Part shown: piece after piece, positions 23,383-33,697 of the stretch
Position numbering within the stretch: the first letter of the stretch is position 1
Layout of the letters: the number at the start of each line of letters is the position of its first letter
Assembly: GCA_029721515.1 (NCBI GenBank)
Contig: CM056554.1
Coordinates: 24,429,488 to 24,493,487 of the forward strand
Direction of reading: 5' to 3'
Origin: Synanceia verrucosa
Taxonomy: Eukaryota > Chordata > Actinopteri > Perciformes > Synanceiidae
Length of the DNA stretch: 64,000 nucleotides
The notes under the pieces: generated by a model
What the model was told of the DNA's origin: nothing
Databases searched by the model: none
The model's input: the letters and a program-made list of their open reading frames with translations, nothing else
Program-made: the position numbers and the translations under genes

Positions 23383-23616
23383 CGAGACAAGGGAAGACAG
23401 GACTATTTATACATGAGGTGATGGGGAACAGGTGGAGACAATTAGGGCGGGGTCAGACAATCACAAGACGCGGGAAACAGGAGGAAGGGGAAGTGTGAAT
23501 CTGAAACGAGAGGGAACATTCAGTTATTTCAAAATAAAACAGGAAATGACAACACAACATGTATGCACGAGACAAAAATGGTTAACTTAACTCAAACAGA
23601 CAGACGGATCATGACA
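23355..23616 (-). repeat. Chromovirus 5' LTR remnant (262 bp)
   Basis: It matches 19008-19622 (SINE removed) with only scattered substitutions. The remaining ~640 bp of the LTR, the primer-binding site and the leader are absent. The shared word at the junction is GGACACAGGG. Confidence 0.85.
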
Positions 23617-23621
23617 ATTAT
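23617..23621 (+). other. Target-site duplication of the chromovirus (right)
   Basis: ATTAT, matching 18362-18366. The L1 reading continues directly after it. Confidence 0.7.
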
Positions 23622-24480
23622 TGCATAAACCCTCTCACTCCTCATCTACAGTTACACAATATATGTCAGAAACTGGTATGACAGACATTTGGAGACTCCA
23701 CAACCCTGGCAATAGAGAATATTCTTTCTACTCCTCAGTCCATAAAAACATATTCGCGCATTGATCTTTTTCTGATTAATAATTTACTCACACATAGAGC
23801 AATAAAGTCCAATATTCACAGTATTACTATTTTGGTCCACGCCCCCATCACTCTCACATTGCTTACAGGTACTCAACAATGCCCCATGCAACAATGCAGA
23901 TGGCGCTTTAACAACACACTTTTAAAAGACCTAGGTTTTATTAAATAGTTTGAACAGGAATGGACAGCCTTTATGGAATCCAACAGTACCCCAGACATAG
24001 CTGCAATCACTCTCTAGGAAACAGCAAAAGTAGTACTAAGAGGCAAAAATAATTTCATAATCCACATTTCAGAGCAAAGAAAATGCAAGAGAACACTTTT
24101 TACACCAGGAGGTGAAGAGACTAGACATCTTGGCCTCTCGGACATCTTCTAACTTAATCAATAAAGAGCTACTTAAAACCAAACACAAACTTAACAACCT
24201 CCTTAACAAAAAGACAGAATACAACCTCATCAGACTGCATCAACAGCACTTTGAATTTGGAAATAAAACTGGTAAACCTCCGGCCAACCAATTGAAACAA
24301 AGTGAAAAATCACATCAATCAAAGATGACTCAGGTAACACTACACAAGACCATCTAGCAATAAATTAAACTTTTAGAAACTACTATTCCAAACTATACAC
24401 CCCAGACCATATCACCACTTCCACAGAGGCTGATGCCTTTCTGAGGAGTGTTTCTCTGCCCAAACTTTCTACAACCCAAA
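23622..24480 (+). pseudogene. L1 ORF2 endonuclease C-terminal part and linker
   Basis: Degenerate frames continue the L1 ORF2 after the chromovirus insertion: NPLTPHLQLHNICQKLV and a WRLHNPG-like segment in another frame, the SRIDLFLINNLLT endonuclease end, then the linker region with several stops (24112-24357 is an open remnant). No activity is expected. Confidence 0.6.
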
Positions 24481-24488
24481 CAGAAAAT

Positions 24489-25508
24489 TTGGACATCCTA
24501 CTCACAGCAGAAGAATTGAAGAAAGCATTATTACTCATGCCTAATAACAAGTCCCCAGGATTAGATGGCTACCCAGCAGACTTTTATAAACATTTCTGGC
24601 CTCTATTGTCACCTCTATATCTCCAAATGATTTCCGAAATCCTCAATAATTCTAAAATCCCTTATCATATGAACACAACCCAAATAACACTGATCCTAAA
24701 ACCAAACAAAGACTTGACACAATACTCCAGCTACCGTCCCCTATCTTTAATAAATACCGACGTCAAAATAATAAGTAAGGCTTTAGCATTAAGATTAGAA
24801 AATCCATCGCTTATCCATCTGGATCAGACTGGATTCATTAAAGGGAGACATTCCTGAGAAAATATGCAAAGATTATTTAACATAATACACTTACATCAGT
24901 TAAAAATAAACAAAGAAAGCAAACATCCTGTCTTGATGCTAACCATGGATGCTGAAAAGGCATTTGATAGAGTAGGTTGGACATGTCTCTTTTCTTCCCT
25001 TAACCACTTTGGCTTTGGCTCATATTTCACCAACTGGATCGGAATATTGTATAACACACCCTCAGCTTCAGTAATCACCAACGGACTAATATCTAAACCA
25101 TTCAATCTAAATCGAGGTACCAGACAAGGATGGCCGTTATCCCCATTACTCTTTGCTTTCTTCATAGAACCACTAGCCGCTGCCATAAGACAGAACAACA
25201 GCATCACAGGCATTCAAACCATCTCACACAATCACAAAATAAGTCCATATGCTGATGATATCCTGCGATACATAACATCCCCCTCAACATCTCTTCCAAC
25301 ACTCCATAACCTGATAAACAGCTTTGGCAGGGTCTCTGTATATGCTATCAACTGGTCCAAATCTGAGATTCTGCCCCTAACAAAATTAGACTGGGATGCT
25401 GAGATTGGGGATGTACCCTATAAGCACTCAGCCCAATCCATTAAATACCTTGGAATCCTTGTGCCCACAAACCCAAATGATATATTCAAACTTAATTTTA
25501 ATCCCTAA
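24489..25508 (+). pseudogene. L1 ORF2 reverse transcriptase
   Basis: Two adjacent open pieces in the same frame are separated by a TGA at 24855-24857. Visible: NNKSPGLDGYPADFYK (RT motif 0/1), YRPLSLINTDVKI, LTMDAEKAFDRVGW (motif A, catalytic D), NRGTRQGWPLSPLLFAFFIEPLA (motif B region) and SPYADDILRYI (motif C). This is the typical order of an L1-clade RT, which copies element RNA at a nicked target. The frame ends at 25508 and continues shifted at 25526. Confidence 0.8.
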
Positions 25509-25525
25509 ACAACATCAGAAAAGAT

Positions 25526-25963
25526 TTGGATAGATGGAACAAACTCCCACTCTCACTAATTGGCCATATTTCCTCAGTAAAGATGAAAATCCTCCCAAAA
25601 ATAAACTACCTTTTTTCCATGACCTCTGTAAACCCACCCCCAGGTTGGTTCTCTTCTCTTTACTCAGCAGGAAATATTTTCTACTGGAAAGGAAAAAGAC
25701 CCTGGATCAAACTAATCACACTGCAAGAACCCAAACAGTATGGTGGACTAGATGCACCAAATTTTTACCACTACTTCCTTTCCCACCAACTCCAGTACAT
25801 CCGACACTGGACAAATAACTCCAATTCAGCCTGGCTTGACACTGAACAGGCCATTTGTAAGGATATATCCATTCCACTCATTGCATCAATACATAAATCT
25901 GACAAATCCCTTACCTCCATCAAGTCGTGCTCCATAAACACTACTCTGACTGCTTGGCATAAA
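25526..25963 (+). pseudogene. L1 ORF2 downstream-of-RT segment
   Basis: The frame shows MDRWNKLPLSLIGHISSVKM, PKINYLFSM and GGLDAPNFYHYFLSHQLQYI, the usual L1 region after the RT palm. It is cut at 25979 by an RTE insertion and resumes at 26269. Confidence 0.75.
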
Positions 25964-25978
25964 GCTAATGATATTCTC

Positions 25979-26253
25979 CATCCATCCATCCATCCATTAT
26001 CTACCGCTTATCCTCATAGGGTCGCGGGGGGGCTGGAGCCTATCCCAGCTGTCTTAGGGCGGAAGGCAGGGTACACTCTAGATAAGTCGCCACCTCATCG
26101 CAGGGCACATAGAGACAGACAACCATTCACACTCACATTCACACCTACAGTCAATTTAAATTAGCCAATTAACCTAATCCCCATGCATGTTTTTAGATGG
26201 TGGGAGGAAGCCGGAGTACCCGGAGAGAACCCGAGCAGACACGGGGAGAACAT
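25979..26253 (-). mobile_element. RTE/Rex3-type LINE 3' end
   Basis: In minus-strand sense it shows the widespread fish RTE 3' terminus (CCTGCCTTCCGCCCTAAGAC, AGCTGGGATAGGCTCCAGCC) and ends in a (GGAT)n tail at the 25979 side. Only the last ~270 bp are present (5' truncated). The 15-bp target-site duplication GCTAATGATATTCTC lies at 25964-25978 and 26254-26268, which proves target-primed insertion into the L1. Confidence 0.9.
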
Positions 26254-26422
26254 GCTAATGATATTCTCAACCTCCCATTTTCCCCATCAGCTCTCACCCC
26301 TCTCTGGCACACCCACGTTTCAAATTAATAAAAAAATCAGCTTCCCTGTTTGGAAGCAAAGAGGAATAATTAGCCTGGAACACCTTTTCTATGAGGATCT
26401 GCTTCCACAACTTCCACAACCT

Positions 26423-27210
26423 TGTCATGCCTGTCAAGTTAAGTGTGTTTATTATTTCAGTCTTGTCATTTGGTCTTGTCATTTCCTGTTTATTTTGAAA
26501 TTAATTGTCTTCCCTTGTGTTTCAGCTTCACTCTTCCTGCCCTGTTGTTTCCCATGTTAATCTGGTGATTGTCAGCCCCACCCCTGATTGTTTCCAGCCG
26601 TTCCCCATTACCTAGTGTATTTGTCTGTCTCCCCCAATCCTGCACCAGTACGTCTTGTGTCTCCAAGCCAAGCTACCCGCCATCTTCCACGTTGCTCGTT
26701 CATGTCAGGATTCCCTGTCAGTGTCTGCGCTTGGGCTGTATGTTTCCTTTGTCACTTTGCCTTCCCTTGTATAGTCTGTTAGTGTAGTCAGTCCTCTGTT
26801 AGTTGTTTTTTCTGTAACATAGTGTTTCCCTCACCTTTGTGAGCACTTTAAGTTAATAGTAATCGTGTCCATAGTTTCCTCACCTTTGTGAGCTCTTTCT
26901 GTTAATTTGTGAAGTTACCTTTTCCTCACCGTTTGTGAGTGATTTCTGTTTAGTTATTTTCCCCCTTAGAGAAGCTCTAGATAGCCTCAGGGTTTTGTGT
27001 TGGTAATTTTTATAGCAGTGTTGTTTTGTTGATAACTTTTATAGCGAGTACGCTGATGTATTTCTGTTTCCCTTTCCAGGTAGTCAGGTGAGAGCGTTAA
27101 TTCCTCCCTGTACCGTTGTTGTTTGTTTCCCTTAATAAATCCTTGTTTGATACTTCAATTTTTGAGTCATGCGTTTGAGTTCATTCTTGTCGTGTTGCCC
27201 AGTTCTAACA
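26423..27210 (+). mobile_element. Solo LTR of a gypsy element related to the 18-23 kb chromovirus
   Basis: The 788-bp segment begins TGTCATGCCTGTC and ends GTTCTAACA. It is flanked by AACCT and AACAT (one mismatch), and L1 coding sequence continues across it. Its first ~170 bp resemble the chromovirus LTR in element sense (TGTCATG start, GTCATTTCCTGTTT, ATTTTGAAAT, TTTCAG then TTCACTCTTCC, GTGATTGTC then CCCCACCCC). AATAAATCC near 27135 is a polyadenylation signal candidate. Short CTCACCTTTGTGAG repeats occur at 26831, 26879 and 26927. Confidence 0.8.
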
Positions 27211-27215
27211 AACAT

Positions 27216-27357
27216 TAGTGCTCCACTACTACTGAAACTTAAATCAATGAAACCCAAAAAAATACTCTCCCAAATATATAAACTCTTTTCACATCACAAT
27301 GACACAGTTTCCATACCCACAGATAAATGGACATCAGACCTGGACACACATCAAATA
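27216..27357 (+). pseudogene. L1 ORF2 segment between solo LTR and Rex1-like insertion
   Basis: It reads LKSMKPKKILSQIYKLFSHH and DKWTSDLDTHQIEQN, a normal continuation of the fish L1 ORF2. It is interrupted at about 27358. Confidence 0.65.
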
Positions 27358-27740
27358 GAACAGAATAGAATTTTTTTATTTATCCCCCATTGAGGGAAAT
27401 GCTCGGCACAGCAGCACAGACAAATTCCAGGAATGCAAAAAACAATATACAAAAGCAAAAACAGAGTAAGTAATAATATTAATAGAATATGACAAAATAA
27501 GTAATAATATTGATAGAATAAATATTTACTATTAAATAACAAAGCAGGAAAAATGTATCTGTGATTGCAATGAAAATATTAATTAAACACAATGTTTAGA
27601 TGACTAGAATGTATTTTTACTATTTGTTATGTTGACATGACCTAGAGAGATAAAATAAAATAGCAGTGCAAAAAATTCTGAGCAAAAAAGGGAAACTGAG
27701 AAACAGTCTGTGATAGTGATGAGTCCAGATTGTGTGTACA

Positions 27741-28524
27741 TCAGCCAGTGATGCTGGTGTTATAGAGTTTTATTGCTGATGGTAGGAATGACCTGCAGTA
27801 GTGTTCCTTCTTGCAGGGTGGAAGTCTGAGTCTATAGCTGAAGGAGCTGCTTGAAGCCTCCACAGTCTCATGCAGAGGGTGAGCAGGATTGTCCATGATG
27901 GATGTGAGCTTAGCTAACATCCTCCCATCAGCCACCTCCTCTATGGAGTACAGGGAGCAGTCCAGAACAGAGCTGGTCCTCCTGACCAGTCCGTTCAGTC
28001 TCTTCCTGTCCCTCTCTGTGCTCCCTGCTCCCCAGCAGACCACTGCATTAAAGACTGCAGATGCCACCACAGTGTTGTGATAGAAAAGCACTGGAGAAAT
28101 CAAAGAACATGATCCTCACAGTGCTGCTGTTGTTCTCCAGGTGAGTCAGTGATCTGCGCAGCAGGTAGATTACTGCATCATTCACTCCGATGTTCGGTTG
28201 GTAGGCAAACTGCAGTGGGTCCAGATATGTGCTCATCATGGGGTGGAGATTTCTCAACACAATCCTCTCCATGGTCTTCATCAGGTGAGAAGTGAGGACC
28301 ATAGGCTTGAAGTGGCTGGGCTCCCTGGGGTGCGTTGTCTTCGCGACAGGAACCACACAGGAAGTCTTCCACAGCGATGGGACTCTCTCCAGACTCAGGC
28401 TAAGATTGAAAATGTGCAGCAGCACCTGACAGAGCCGATCTGCACAGTCCTTCAAGAGTCTGGAGCTGATGCCGTCGGGGCCTGTGGACTTTCTTGCCTT
28501 TATCTTTTTCAGCTCACTTCTCAC
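27741..28524 (-). pseudogene. Rex1-like reverse transcriptase, missing motifs B to E
   Basis: The N-terminal part (28524 to about 28100) reads KARKSTGPDGISSRLLKDC, VPVAKTTHP, LDPLQFAYQPNIGVNDA and stops at motif A (MFFDFSSAF). The next frame (28103-27741) begins FYHNTVVASAVFNAVVCWG and runs through the C-terminal domain (LPPCKKEHYCRSFLPSAIKLYN). Everything between motif A and this block, including the YADD catalytic pair, is missing. The enzyme is therefore dead. Confidence 0.8.
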
Positions 28525-28544
28525 CTGGTCAGCTGTGATGGAGA

Positions 28545-28605
28545 TGGTGGTGGTGGTGGTGGAGGAGGAGGAGGATGCGGTGGGGAGGGGTGGTGGTGGT
28601 GGGGG
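28545..28605. repeat. GGTGGT/GGAGGA low-complexity tract
   Basis: Runs of GGT, GGA and GGGGTGG lie within the Rex1-like linker region. Confidence 0.8.
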
Positions 28606-28931
28606 TGCCAGAGAGCTGAGGTGTTGTCAACAGAGAGCTGGCTGGCTGGTGCTATGATGAGTAGAACCTGTTGAAAAACAGATTGAGTTGGTTGGCCCAC
28701 TCCTGGTCTCCTTCAGCTCCCCTCTCATGGCCTCTGCTGTGACCAGAGATGGTTTTTAGGTCTCTCCAGACCTCCCTTGCGTTGTTTTGTTGCAAGTGTG
28801 TTTCCGGCCTGGTCATGTAGCTACCCTTGCCCTCCTTGATCTTCTTTTTCAGCTCTCTTTACACCCTCCTCGGCTCCTCTTTATCCCCAGATCCAAAGGC
28901 CCTCCTCTTTTCCTTCAGCAGGGCCTTTAGT

Positions 28932-29350
28932 TCTTGGATATCAGTTTGCAATAGTACATTCTCCATGACATCCAACGCCAAGACTCAGCTGATTAAATAT
29001 AAGGTATTACACAGAACACACATCACCAGTCACAAAATGTACAAAATGGCCTTCTCAGACACTGACACTTGTGCCCTCTACCCCACTGCAATAGACAATC
29101 ACTACCATGCATTCTGGCTCTGCACTATAGTCCGACAATTTTTATCTCAGATCATGGGAAAGTTGTCCCAGATCCTTAATGTCAGCATGCCCCTTTCCCC
29201 ATCTATTTCCCTGCTAGGGGACCTCTGCACATTGACAATCCCACATTTCCATACATTCATACTAGTTGCATTAACCATCGCCAAAAACACAGTTTTACTC
29301 AACTGGAAAGATAGAACAAAACTATCAATGAACCACTGGATCAACCTGCC
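28932..29350 (+). pseudogene. L1 ORF2 C-terminal domain
   Basis: From about 28932 the frame resumes (WISVCNSTFSMTSNA, QLIKYKVLHRTHITSHKMYK, NHYHAFWLCTIVRQF). This is the L1 ORF2 C-terminal region. The domain's usual cysteine pairs are partly lost (DTDTCALYPTA). It runs into the 3' UTR at about 29350 with no clear native stop. Confidence 0.75.
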
Positions 29351-30045
29351 AGTAGGGTTAGGATTAGGGTGGGCGCCCGGGACCCTCAGCGCAATTGCTC
29401 CCGGGGATGGCATGGGAGTCTTTGTCTTGAGCGCCCTTGGGGGTTGCTCTGTCTCCCGTCTGGGTTGGGTTGCAACGGGCTGCTGGCATACGGGGTGGCC
29501 TCATCGACCGTTGGGGCACAACTCCGTTGTCGCGACTCCTGGGAGTCCTGGAATTGACGGGGCCCGTTGGTCCATTGGGGCTTTCCACGGTTCCTTTGCC
29601 TCTCGGTTCTGGGGGCCCCACACTTCAATGCCAACTATAATGCACTCACCCTTGGCTCTGTTTCCTTGAGCCGGAACTGCACCAGAGTGCCTCTTATTGT
29701 GCATGTCACACTCCACACAACTCACTGTATATAGTTACTTTTAGGCACGTACAGGTACACATCATTTAGGACCCCGTGGTACTGTGAGGTGGGGGTGGTG
29801 GTTCGTGGGGTGGGGCATATTACAGTGCTCCATGGCACTGTGTCCTCCTTCAGTGCCAATCACTCATGCATGTTGGCTTAGGGTGTACGAACGCCTGACG
29901 TGTCCCATTGTTGAGTACTGATGAGACCCACCACAATGGGCTAAATCACTCTTTCACCTGTGTCCCTTGGTGCCCAACTCTGCTGGTTTTGTTTTTTCTA
30001 ATTATTTTTGATTTTTTTGTTTATTTGCTTATTATTAATTTTGGT
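29350..30045 (+). other. L1 3' UTR, GC-rich then T-rich
   Basis: A GC-rich start (GGGTTAGGATTAGGGTGGGC, then CCCGGGACCCTCAGC) grades into a T-rich end (TTTTTTCTAATTATTTTTG). Open frames on both strands here are composition artefacts. It contains no domain. Confidence 0.5.
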
Positions 30046-30048
30046 ATT

Positions 30049-30515
30049 ATTATTAGGGACCAAGTGAACTGTCAAACAGGTCTGCAAGGGACCTGTTGAA
30101 ACTGTAGTGTTTATTATTAGGGCCCGAGCAGACTGTGAAACAGGTCCGCAAGGGACGTATTGAAACTGTAGTGTTTATTATTATTAGGGCCCGAGTGGAC
30201 TATGAAACAGGTCCGCAAGGGACCTATTGAAACTGTAGTGTTTATTTTTTATTGTTGTTAGGGCCTGAGCGGACTGTGAAACAGGTCTGCAAGGGACCTA
30301 TTGAAACTGTAGTGTTTATTATTATTATTAGGGCCCGAGCGGACTGTGAAACAGGTCCGCAAGGGACCTATTGAAACTGTAGTGTTTATTATTAGGGCCC
30401 GAGCGGACTGTGAAACAGGTCCGCAAGGGACCTATTGAAACTGTAGTGTTTATTATTATTAGGGCCCAAGCGGACTGTGAAACAGGTCCGCAAGGGACCT
30501 ATTGAAACTGTAGTG

Positions 30516-30552
<37 letters not shown>

Positions 30553-30620
30553 GGGCCCGAGCGAACTGTGAAACAGGTCCGCAAGGGACCTATTGAAACT
30601 GTAGTGTTTATTATTATTAT
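30049..30620 (+). repeat. Minisatellite of GGGCCCGAGC units (about 8 copies)
   Basis: The units carry AGGGCCCGAGCGGACTGTG then AAACAGGTCCGCAAGGGACC and TATTGAAACTGTAGTG. They start near 30054, 30119, 30187, 30259, 30329, 30393, 30460 and 30551. Spacing varies (about 63-90 bp) because each unit is separated by a different length of (ATT)n. GGTCC/GGACC words give each unit a small hairpin. Confidence 0.85.
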
Positions 30621-32397
30621 TATTATTGTTATTATTATTGTTCTTATTATTCCTGAACATCTGTTTTCCCAATTTTCGTACCTTTCCCACCGTACATTCC
30701 TGCGGCCCGCCCCGAAATTCGATATTTTGGGGTGTTTGCACACGTTGCATGCAAAATGGCTGAATGGCGCCACCAACAAAGTTGAAAAATACCCATAGGG
30801 AAAATTGCCAACTTTGGCGTACCTCAACGAAAATCGGTACACATGTTAAGCATACCCAGACTAACAAAATTGTCTCTTGGCAGGAAGCTGAATTTCCAAC
30901 CGGAAGTCGGCCATTTTGAATTTTTTATTTTCTGATGAAAACGACCTAGGGATTTCGTCCGATCGACTTGAAATTTGGTACAGATCATCTCCAGAGCTAG
31001 CTGAGCAAAAGTTGTGCTCTGTGCGTAATTAGGTCAAAGGGCGTGGCCGCTAGGGCTTGCTAAACTTTGGCAAATTCGCCGTCTAAATTCGACTCTCACG
31101 TTCACATACTCGATCCTAGCAGCTTCAAATTTTCAGAGCATGACGGGGGCACGGCCCTGAATGTTCCGATGTATTAACGTCATGCCTTACTCATAGCGTC
31201 CCCCGGTGGTAACAGGAAGTGACGCGTTCTTACTTTTTACATTAACTGATGCCACATAGTTTACTCCATCAACATCATTCCACTTCTAAAACCTAAAGAA
31301 CAACTTGGTGAAGCTACATTACGAACGCGGTGAGGCTATGACTAACGGCGCCCGTATGGCGGCGCCACGTCTTCTGATTTTTCGCCAAGAAAATACGGTT
31401 GGCTTTTTGATGGCTTTAATAAAGTCGTATCATCATGAAATTTGATTCACAGGTCAAGGGTGATGACCTCCAACATCTGATGATCGGTCAAAATGGCTCC
31501 ATAGCGCCCCCTTGAAACTTTCAAAAACCCCTCCCCATAGGGGTTTTTATGGAGTTGGAACATGAAAATCGGTACACTTGCAAGTAGACCAGACGCACAA
31601 AAAAGTCTACTCCAAACAGGAAGTCGTCCATTTTGAATTTTGGATTTTCTGATGAAAATGAACTCATCCGAGGGATTTTGTCCGATCGACTTGAAATTTG
31701 GTACAATTGATCTCCAGACCTAACTGAGCAAGAGTTGTGCTCTGCACGTAATTAGGTCAAAGGGCGTGGCCGGTAGGGCTTGAGAAACTTTGGCGAATTT
31801 GCCGTCTAAATTCAAACGAGTCTCACGTTCACATACTCTATCCGAGAAGCCTCAAATTTTTTGAGCATGACGGGCACTCAGCCGTGAACGTGCTAATACA
31901 TTAATGTCATGCCTTACTCATGGCGCCCCCCAGTGGTAATAGCAAGTGACCAGTTTATTGGCTTTTTGATGGCTTTAATAAACTCGTATCATCATGAAAG
32001 TTGATACACAGGTCGAGGGTGTCGACCTCTAACATCTGATGTGGTCCACACCAATGGGCAGGGCAAAATGGCCCCATAGCGCCCCCTTGAAATTTAAAAA
32101 AAACCCTCTTCATAGGGGTTTTTATGGAGTTGGAACACGAAAATCAGTACACACGTGTACCTTGACCAGACACACAAAAAAGTCTGTAGCACCAACTGTC
32201 TATTCCAAACAGGAAGTCTGGCATTTTGTTTCAACTCTTCATTTTGGCACGATTTCCACATTGAACCATTGAATGGACGTAACGTCTTTGTGTATTGGCC
32301 AAATCGCTTGACGTTTATTGCCCCCTTCTTGCATCGCCATCCCCAACTGATACCCGAGTGCGACATACTGCGAGGGCCCGACATAACCGCTCGCGAT
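30621..32397 (+). mobile_element. Body of the GGGCCCGAGC dispersed repeat
   Basis: A non-coding repeat body with two diverged internal copies. AAGTCGGCCATTTTGAATTT, TTTCTGATGAAAA, TCGACTTGAAATTTGGTACA and AATTAGGTCAAAGGGCGTGG occur at about 30905-31055 and again at 31620-31770. GGCTTTTTGATGGCTTTAAT occurs at about 31400 and 31959. The right end reads TGCGAGGGCCCGACATAACC at about 32368-32388, echoing the GGGCCC at the left end. I recognise this as a common type of teleost repeat but cannot name its class. It abuts the satellite stub directly. Confidence 0.6.
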
Positions 32398-32722
32398 TTT
32401 CTAGTTCTTGTTAGAATTGAGTCGAAACATGATGTTTCAACACGATATAATGAGTTTTGGTTATGTTCTGTAGATTCACAATGTATCTGTTTTCTGTGTC
32501 TTTTTGGGCTTTTCAAGGCGGGAAAAGGCGTTTGGGGCATTTTCAGGATGATTTACGCATGGGAAAGCTGATTTACCTGTTTTCTTTAATTTGAAGCATT
32601 TTTTCCACAAAATATTGCTTAATCTTGTTAGAATTGGGTGGGAACATGATGTTTCAACACAATATAATGAGTTTTGGTTATGTTCTGTAGATTCACAATG
32701 TATCTGTTTTCTGTGTCTTTTT
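32398..32722 (+). repeat. Left outer satellite stub (1.5 monomers)
   Basis: It starts at TTCTTGTTAGAATTGAG and runs through one full and one half ~217-bp monomer. It stops in CTGTGTCTTTTT, where the Gmr1-like element begins with CACGGAAACC. It is the mirror image of 62611-62930. Confidence 0.85.
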
Positions 32723-32944
32723 CACGGAAACCAATATCCCAAGCTAGTCAGGTGAACAAATAACATTTTAAGCAGGTAGGCCTAATATTTACAAAAGTGC
32801 AGTAACAACAAAACAATACGTACAATACAATATCCTGGAGAAATATACAAGAAAATGTTTTTCAACATTATCTTGAGGAAGAAATATGCAACCTAGATGG
32901 AACAGCTACCTACCGACCTGATGATTGTCTGTTACCCACCAACA

Positions 32945-33697
32945 TCACCACTTGACACCATAACTCAGCCCTCTGCAACCGGGTACCCTTTGGAAGCATT
33001 TGAAGAGGACAAAGAAGGAACAAGAATAAAGAGGTAAAATAACAGATAACCACTCAATACTTTCCAGTTGGGGAGCTCGAGACAATGCATCTGCCACTAC
33101 ATTATCTGAGCCTTTTATATATCTTATATCAAGCCAATATGACTGCAGCATCAGTGACCACCTAATCAGACGAGGGTTTGGACATTTTAAGGAAGATAGA
33201 AAAGTCAAAGGGTTATGATCGGTGTAAACGATCACCGGAACAACACCGGACCCTACATACACCTCAAAATGTTTTAACGACCAAATCAGAGCTAGCGCTT
33301 CCTTCTCTATGGTGGAATAATTCAACTGATAAGAGTAGAACTTCTTAGAGAAGAAACACACTGGCCTCTCAACTCCCCCATCGTCAACTTGCACCAGGAC
33401 TGATCCTGCTTCTACATGGCTGGCATCAACCTGCAGCGAAAAAGGTCTATCAAATCGCGGAGCAGCTAAGACGGGGTCACTGCACAGTATCTCCTTAATC
33501 CTATCAAAAGCCTGCTGACAGGTTAAAGTCCAATCAAAAACAGCCTTTGCCCTCAACAAGTCAGTAAGAGGCGCCACAACCTCAGCAAAGTTCTGACAAA
33601 AACTTCTGTAGTATCCAACAAGCCCAAGGAAACGCATAAGGTCTTTTTTATTTTCAGGAACAGGGTAATCCTGGACAGCTCGCACTTTGGCCTCCAT
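32945..33697 (-). pseudogene. Gmr1-like RT thumb/RNase H, left copy
   Basis: The 250-codon frame shows FLGLVGYYRSFCQNF (RT connection), FSLQVDASHVEAGSVL (RNase H catalytic D), YSTIEKEALALIWSL (E), VYTDHNPL (D) and VADALSRA (D). RNase H looks complete. It is a fragment because the upstream RT is out of frame from about 33697. Confidence 0.8.

Larger units (their letters stand above)
18367..23616 (-). mobile_element. Ty3/gypsy chromovirus, rearranged
   Basis: A minus-strand LTR element with ends TGACAAGG and GATCATGACA (TG...CA in element sense) and 5-bp ATTAT duplications. Element order is truncated 5' LTR (23355-23616), gag, protease, RT, RNase H, integrase, chromodomain, polypurine tract, 3' LTR (18367-19622). 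It has inserted into the endonuclease part of an L1. A deletion has removed the inner part of the 5' LTR, the primer-binding site and the gag N-terminus. The 3' LTR carries a V-SINE. The aligned LTR parts are the same length once the SINE is removed (262 bp each), suggesting modest age. Confidence 0.9.
27358..28931 (-). mobile_element. Rex1-like LINE, internally deleted
   Basis: Minus-strand element with the 3' end at 27358 (TTCCCTCAATGGGGGATAAA then TAAAAAAATTC). Its coding parts are pre-RT (about 28620-28930), an RT N-terminal half (28048-28524) and the C-terminal domain (27741-28103). It interrupts the L1. The 3' tail closely resembles that of the V-SINEs in this window. Confidence 0.75.
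16750..30045 (+). mobile_element. L1-type LINE split by four nested insertions
   Basis: ORF1 (16916-17594), ORF2 pieces from 17887 to about 29350, and a GC-rich 3' UTR run in one order and orientation. Removing four younger insertions (18367-23616, 25979-26253 with one 15-bp duplication, 26423-27210, about 27358-28931) leaves about 5.4 kb, close to a full-length fish L1. A 5' leader containing CATCATGGTGGCGCCC lies at about 16815-16835. Boundaries are approximate: the 5' end is placed after the gypsy fragment and the 3' end before the GGGCCCGAGC tandem repeats. Confidence 0.75.

Noticed and set aside
28198..28674. 158-codon plus-strand open frame
   Set aside because: It is antisense to the Rex1-like reverse transcriptase and ends in a GGT/GGA low-complexity run.
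29369..29725. Several overlapping frames on both strands around 29.4-29.7 kb
   Set aside because: GC-rich L1 3' UTR gives long chance frames; no family motif is visible.
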